NCBI GenBank assembly: GCA_002439805.1
Contig: DJPQ01000015.1
Coordinates: 1-6,619, forward strand
Reading direction: 5' to 3'
DNA: 6,619 nucleotides
Source: Bacteroidales bacterium UBA6408
Lineage (GTDB): Bacteria; Bacteroidota; Bacteroidia; Bacteroidales; UBA932
The translations under genes were made by a program, and so were the position numbers. The notes below the pieces were generated by a model. That model searched no databases. It was not told the origin of the DNA and saw nothing but the letters and a program-made list of their open reading frames with translations. Positions 5,534-6,619 of this stretch are shown piece after piece. Every line of letters starts with the position of its first letter. Position 1 is the first letter of the stretch.

Positions 5534-5643
5534 TTGGGAAGGCAATACCTGCACTTCATTGAATGACTCCAGTTCCGCAAGTGATAAATACCTCATCTGA
5601 GCCCTTGTTGCGAGGGTAAGGATTCAGGAAAAATGAAGCGATT

Positions 5644-6600
5644 ATGGTCTTAATGTCAAAAGATAACTCTCCAAAGGTGGAGGCTCAGCCGCTTGATGCC
5701 GCCGCAGTTGCCCGCGAACGACGTGTGACACGTGTGACTCTCTGGGGGTCGGTGGTGAACCTCGTCCTGACGGCATTTAAGATTTGCGCGGGCGTCTTGG
5801 GGCACAGCGCCGCGATGATTGCCGACGGCGTGCACTCCCTGTCGGATCTGATGAGCGATGTCGTGGTGCTTGTGTTCATACGCATATCTTCAAAAGGGCG
5901 GGACCGCGACCATGAGTTCGGACATGGCAAGTTCGAGACGCTCGCTACGGTGATTGTGAGCGTGATTCTTGTTGTCGTGGCCGCTAACCTTATTTCCGGA
6001 GGAATCAGAAGCATACGTTCCGTGGTTTCTGGCGGCACGCTCCCGAGACCCGGCTGGATTGCCCTTGCCGCCGCAGCGGTGTCCGTCGTCGCCAAGGAAA
6101 TTCTGTATCGGGTCACCGTGAAGGTCGGACGGGAGGTCGATAGCCCCGTGACCGTTGCGAACGCCTGGCATCACCGTTCCGATGCCCTGTCGTCGGTGGG
6201 GTCGCTCCTTGCGATAGGCGGCGCCATTGTCCTCGGACAGAAGTGGACCGTACTCGATCCGCTGGCCTCTTGCGCCATAGGGGTAATGATTATAGTCGTC
6301 GCCGTAAAGATGGCCGTGCCGTCGCTTCAGGAACTTCTGGACGTGTCGCTCCCGGAGGATATGGAACGGGGCATCGTCGAGACAATCGAGTCAGTCGATG
6401 GCGTGAAGAGCGCCCACGGACTCAAGACCCGCCGCAGCGGCAGTTCCGTCATTATCGAGGCTCATGTCGTTGTTGATCCGCGCATCTCCATAGTTGAGGC
6501 CCACGGCATCTCCACAGCCGTCGAGCGGGCGCTGCGCGGCAAATTGGGGGCACAGACGCAGATCTCTCTCCACGTCGAGCCCTCCGCCGATGCGGAATAG
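5644..6600 (+). CDS. cation diffusion facilitator, FieF/YiiP-like divalent metal efflux transporter
   Basis: This 318-residue inner-membrane protein exports divalent metal ions, normally by proton antiport as a homodimer. Six hydrophobic segments are visible at about 33-52, 56-80, 99-119, 136-155, 172-197 and 203-224, followed by a cytosolic domain from about 236. Compared with E. coli YiiP, the transport site is H64 and D68 in segment 2 plus H176 and D180 in segment 5, so the first Asp of YiiP is His here. The loop site D87, H90 and H94 is kept in DRDHEFGHGK. The C-terminal metal site is kept as H258, H274, H287 and H310, with E312 replacing Asp. A His-Asp/His-Asp site is associated with zinc preference, which I infer only. 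The gene starts 110 nt after the CBM9-like gene. I see no TAnnTTTG promoter in the gap, so it may be cotranscribed. A second in-frame ATG at 5653 is an alternative start. Confidence 0.93.
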   Translation: MVLMSKDNSPKVEAQPLDAAAVARERRVTRVTLWGSVVNLVLTAFKICAGVLGHSAAMIADGVHSLSDLMSDVVVLVFIRISSKGRDRDHEFGHGKFETLATVIVSVILVVVAANLISGGIRSIRSVVSGGTLPRPGWIALAAAAVSVVAKEILYRVTVKVGREVDSPVTVANAWHHRSDALSSVGSLLAIGGAIVLGQKWTVLDPLASCAIGVMIIVVAVKMAVPSLQELLDVSLPEDMERGIVETIESVDGVKSAHGLKTRRSGSSVIIEAHVVVDPRISIVEAHGISTAVERALRGKLGAQTQISLHVEPSADAE

Positions 6601-6619
6601 GGTGCGGATTGCTGCGTTG

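Noticed and set aside
5556..5566. Palindrome TCATTGAATGA in the gap before the transporter gene
   Set aside because: It is a single short 5-1-5 palindrome not placed at a recognisable promoter, so it is too weak to call an operator.
5602..5616. Hairpin CCCTT-GTTGC-GAGGG between the CBM9-like gene and the transporter gene
   Set aside because: The stem is only 5 bp with one wobble pair and is not followed by a T-run, so it does not qualify as a terminator.

Overview
The window looks like ordinary chromosome from a member of the Bacteroidota, probably Bacteroidales with a moderately high G+C content. The main evidence is three promoters of the TTTG-N19/20-TAnnTTTG type, which is the housekeeping-sigma signature of that phylum. 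A-rich, Shine-Dalgarno-poor sequence directly upstream of start codons and a small CBM9-like protein of a kind common in Bacteroidales agree with this. I would not name a genus.

Layout. At the left edge a tRNA-Leu(CAA) gene lies on the minus strand (33-114) with its own promoter. Divergent from it, a second promoter (241-272) drives a plus-strand run of aromatic amino-acid genes: aroB (325-1500), a 691-residue aroD-aroA fusion (1641-3716) and aroC (about 3760-4767). Directly after aroC a third promoter (4770-4800) precedes a 215-residue CBM9-like protein without a signal peptide (4886-5533). A FieF/YiiP-like cation-efflux transporter (5644-6600) follows. I see no convincing intrinsic terminator, transposon, CRISPR array or phage gene.

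How the genes fit together. AroB (step 2), AroD and AroA (steps 3 and 6, one polypeptide) and AroC (step 7) supply four activities of the seven-step shikimate pathway from DAHP to chorismate. DAHP synthase, shikimate dehydrogenase (AroE) and shikimate kinase (AroK) are not in the window and must be encoded elsewhere. The last two genes have no evident link to chorismate synthesis; the CBM9-like gene has its own promoter.

Points of interest. The AroD-AroA fusion joins two non-consecutive pathway steps with almost no linker and intact catalytic residues in both halves. AroC belongs to a divergent form and has an altered first signature (GGSHE instead of GESHG) and an early C-terminus. aroB has a Gly/Ser-rich insertion and possibly a frameshifted 3' end. 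An exact-register 11-nt triple repeat abuts the fusion gene's start codon. The transporter has a His-Asp/His-Asp transport site suggesting zinc preference. I found no sign of a defence, mobile or otherwise exotic system.
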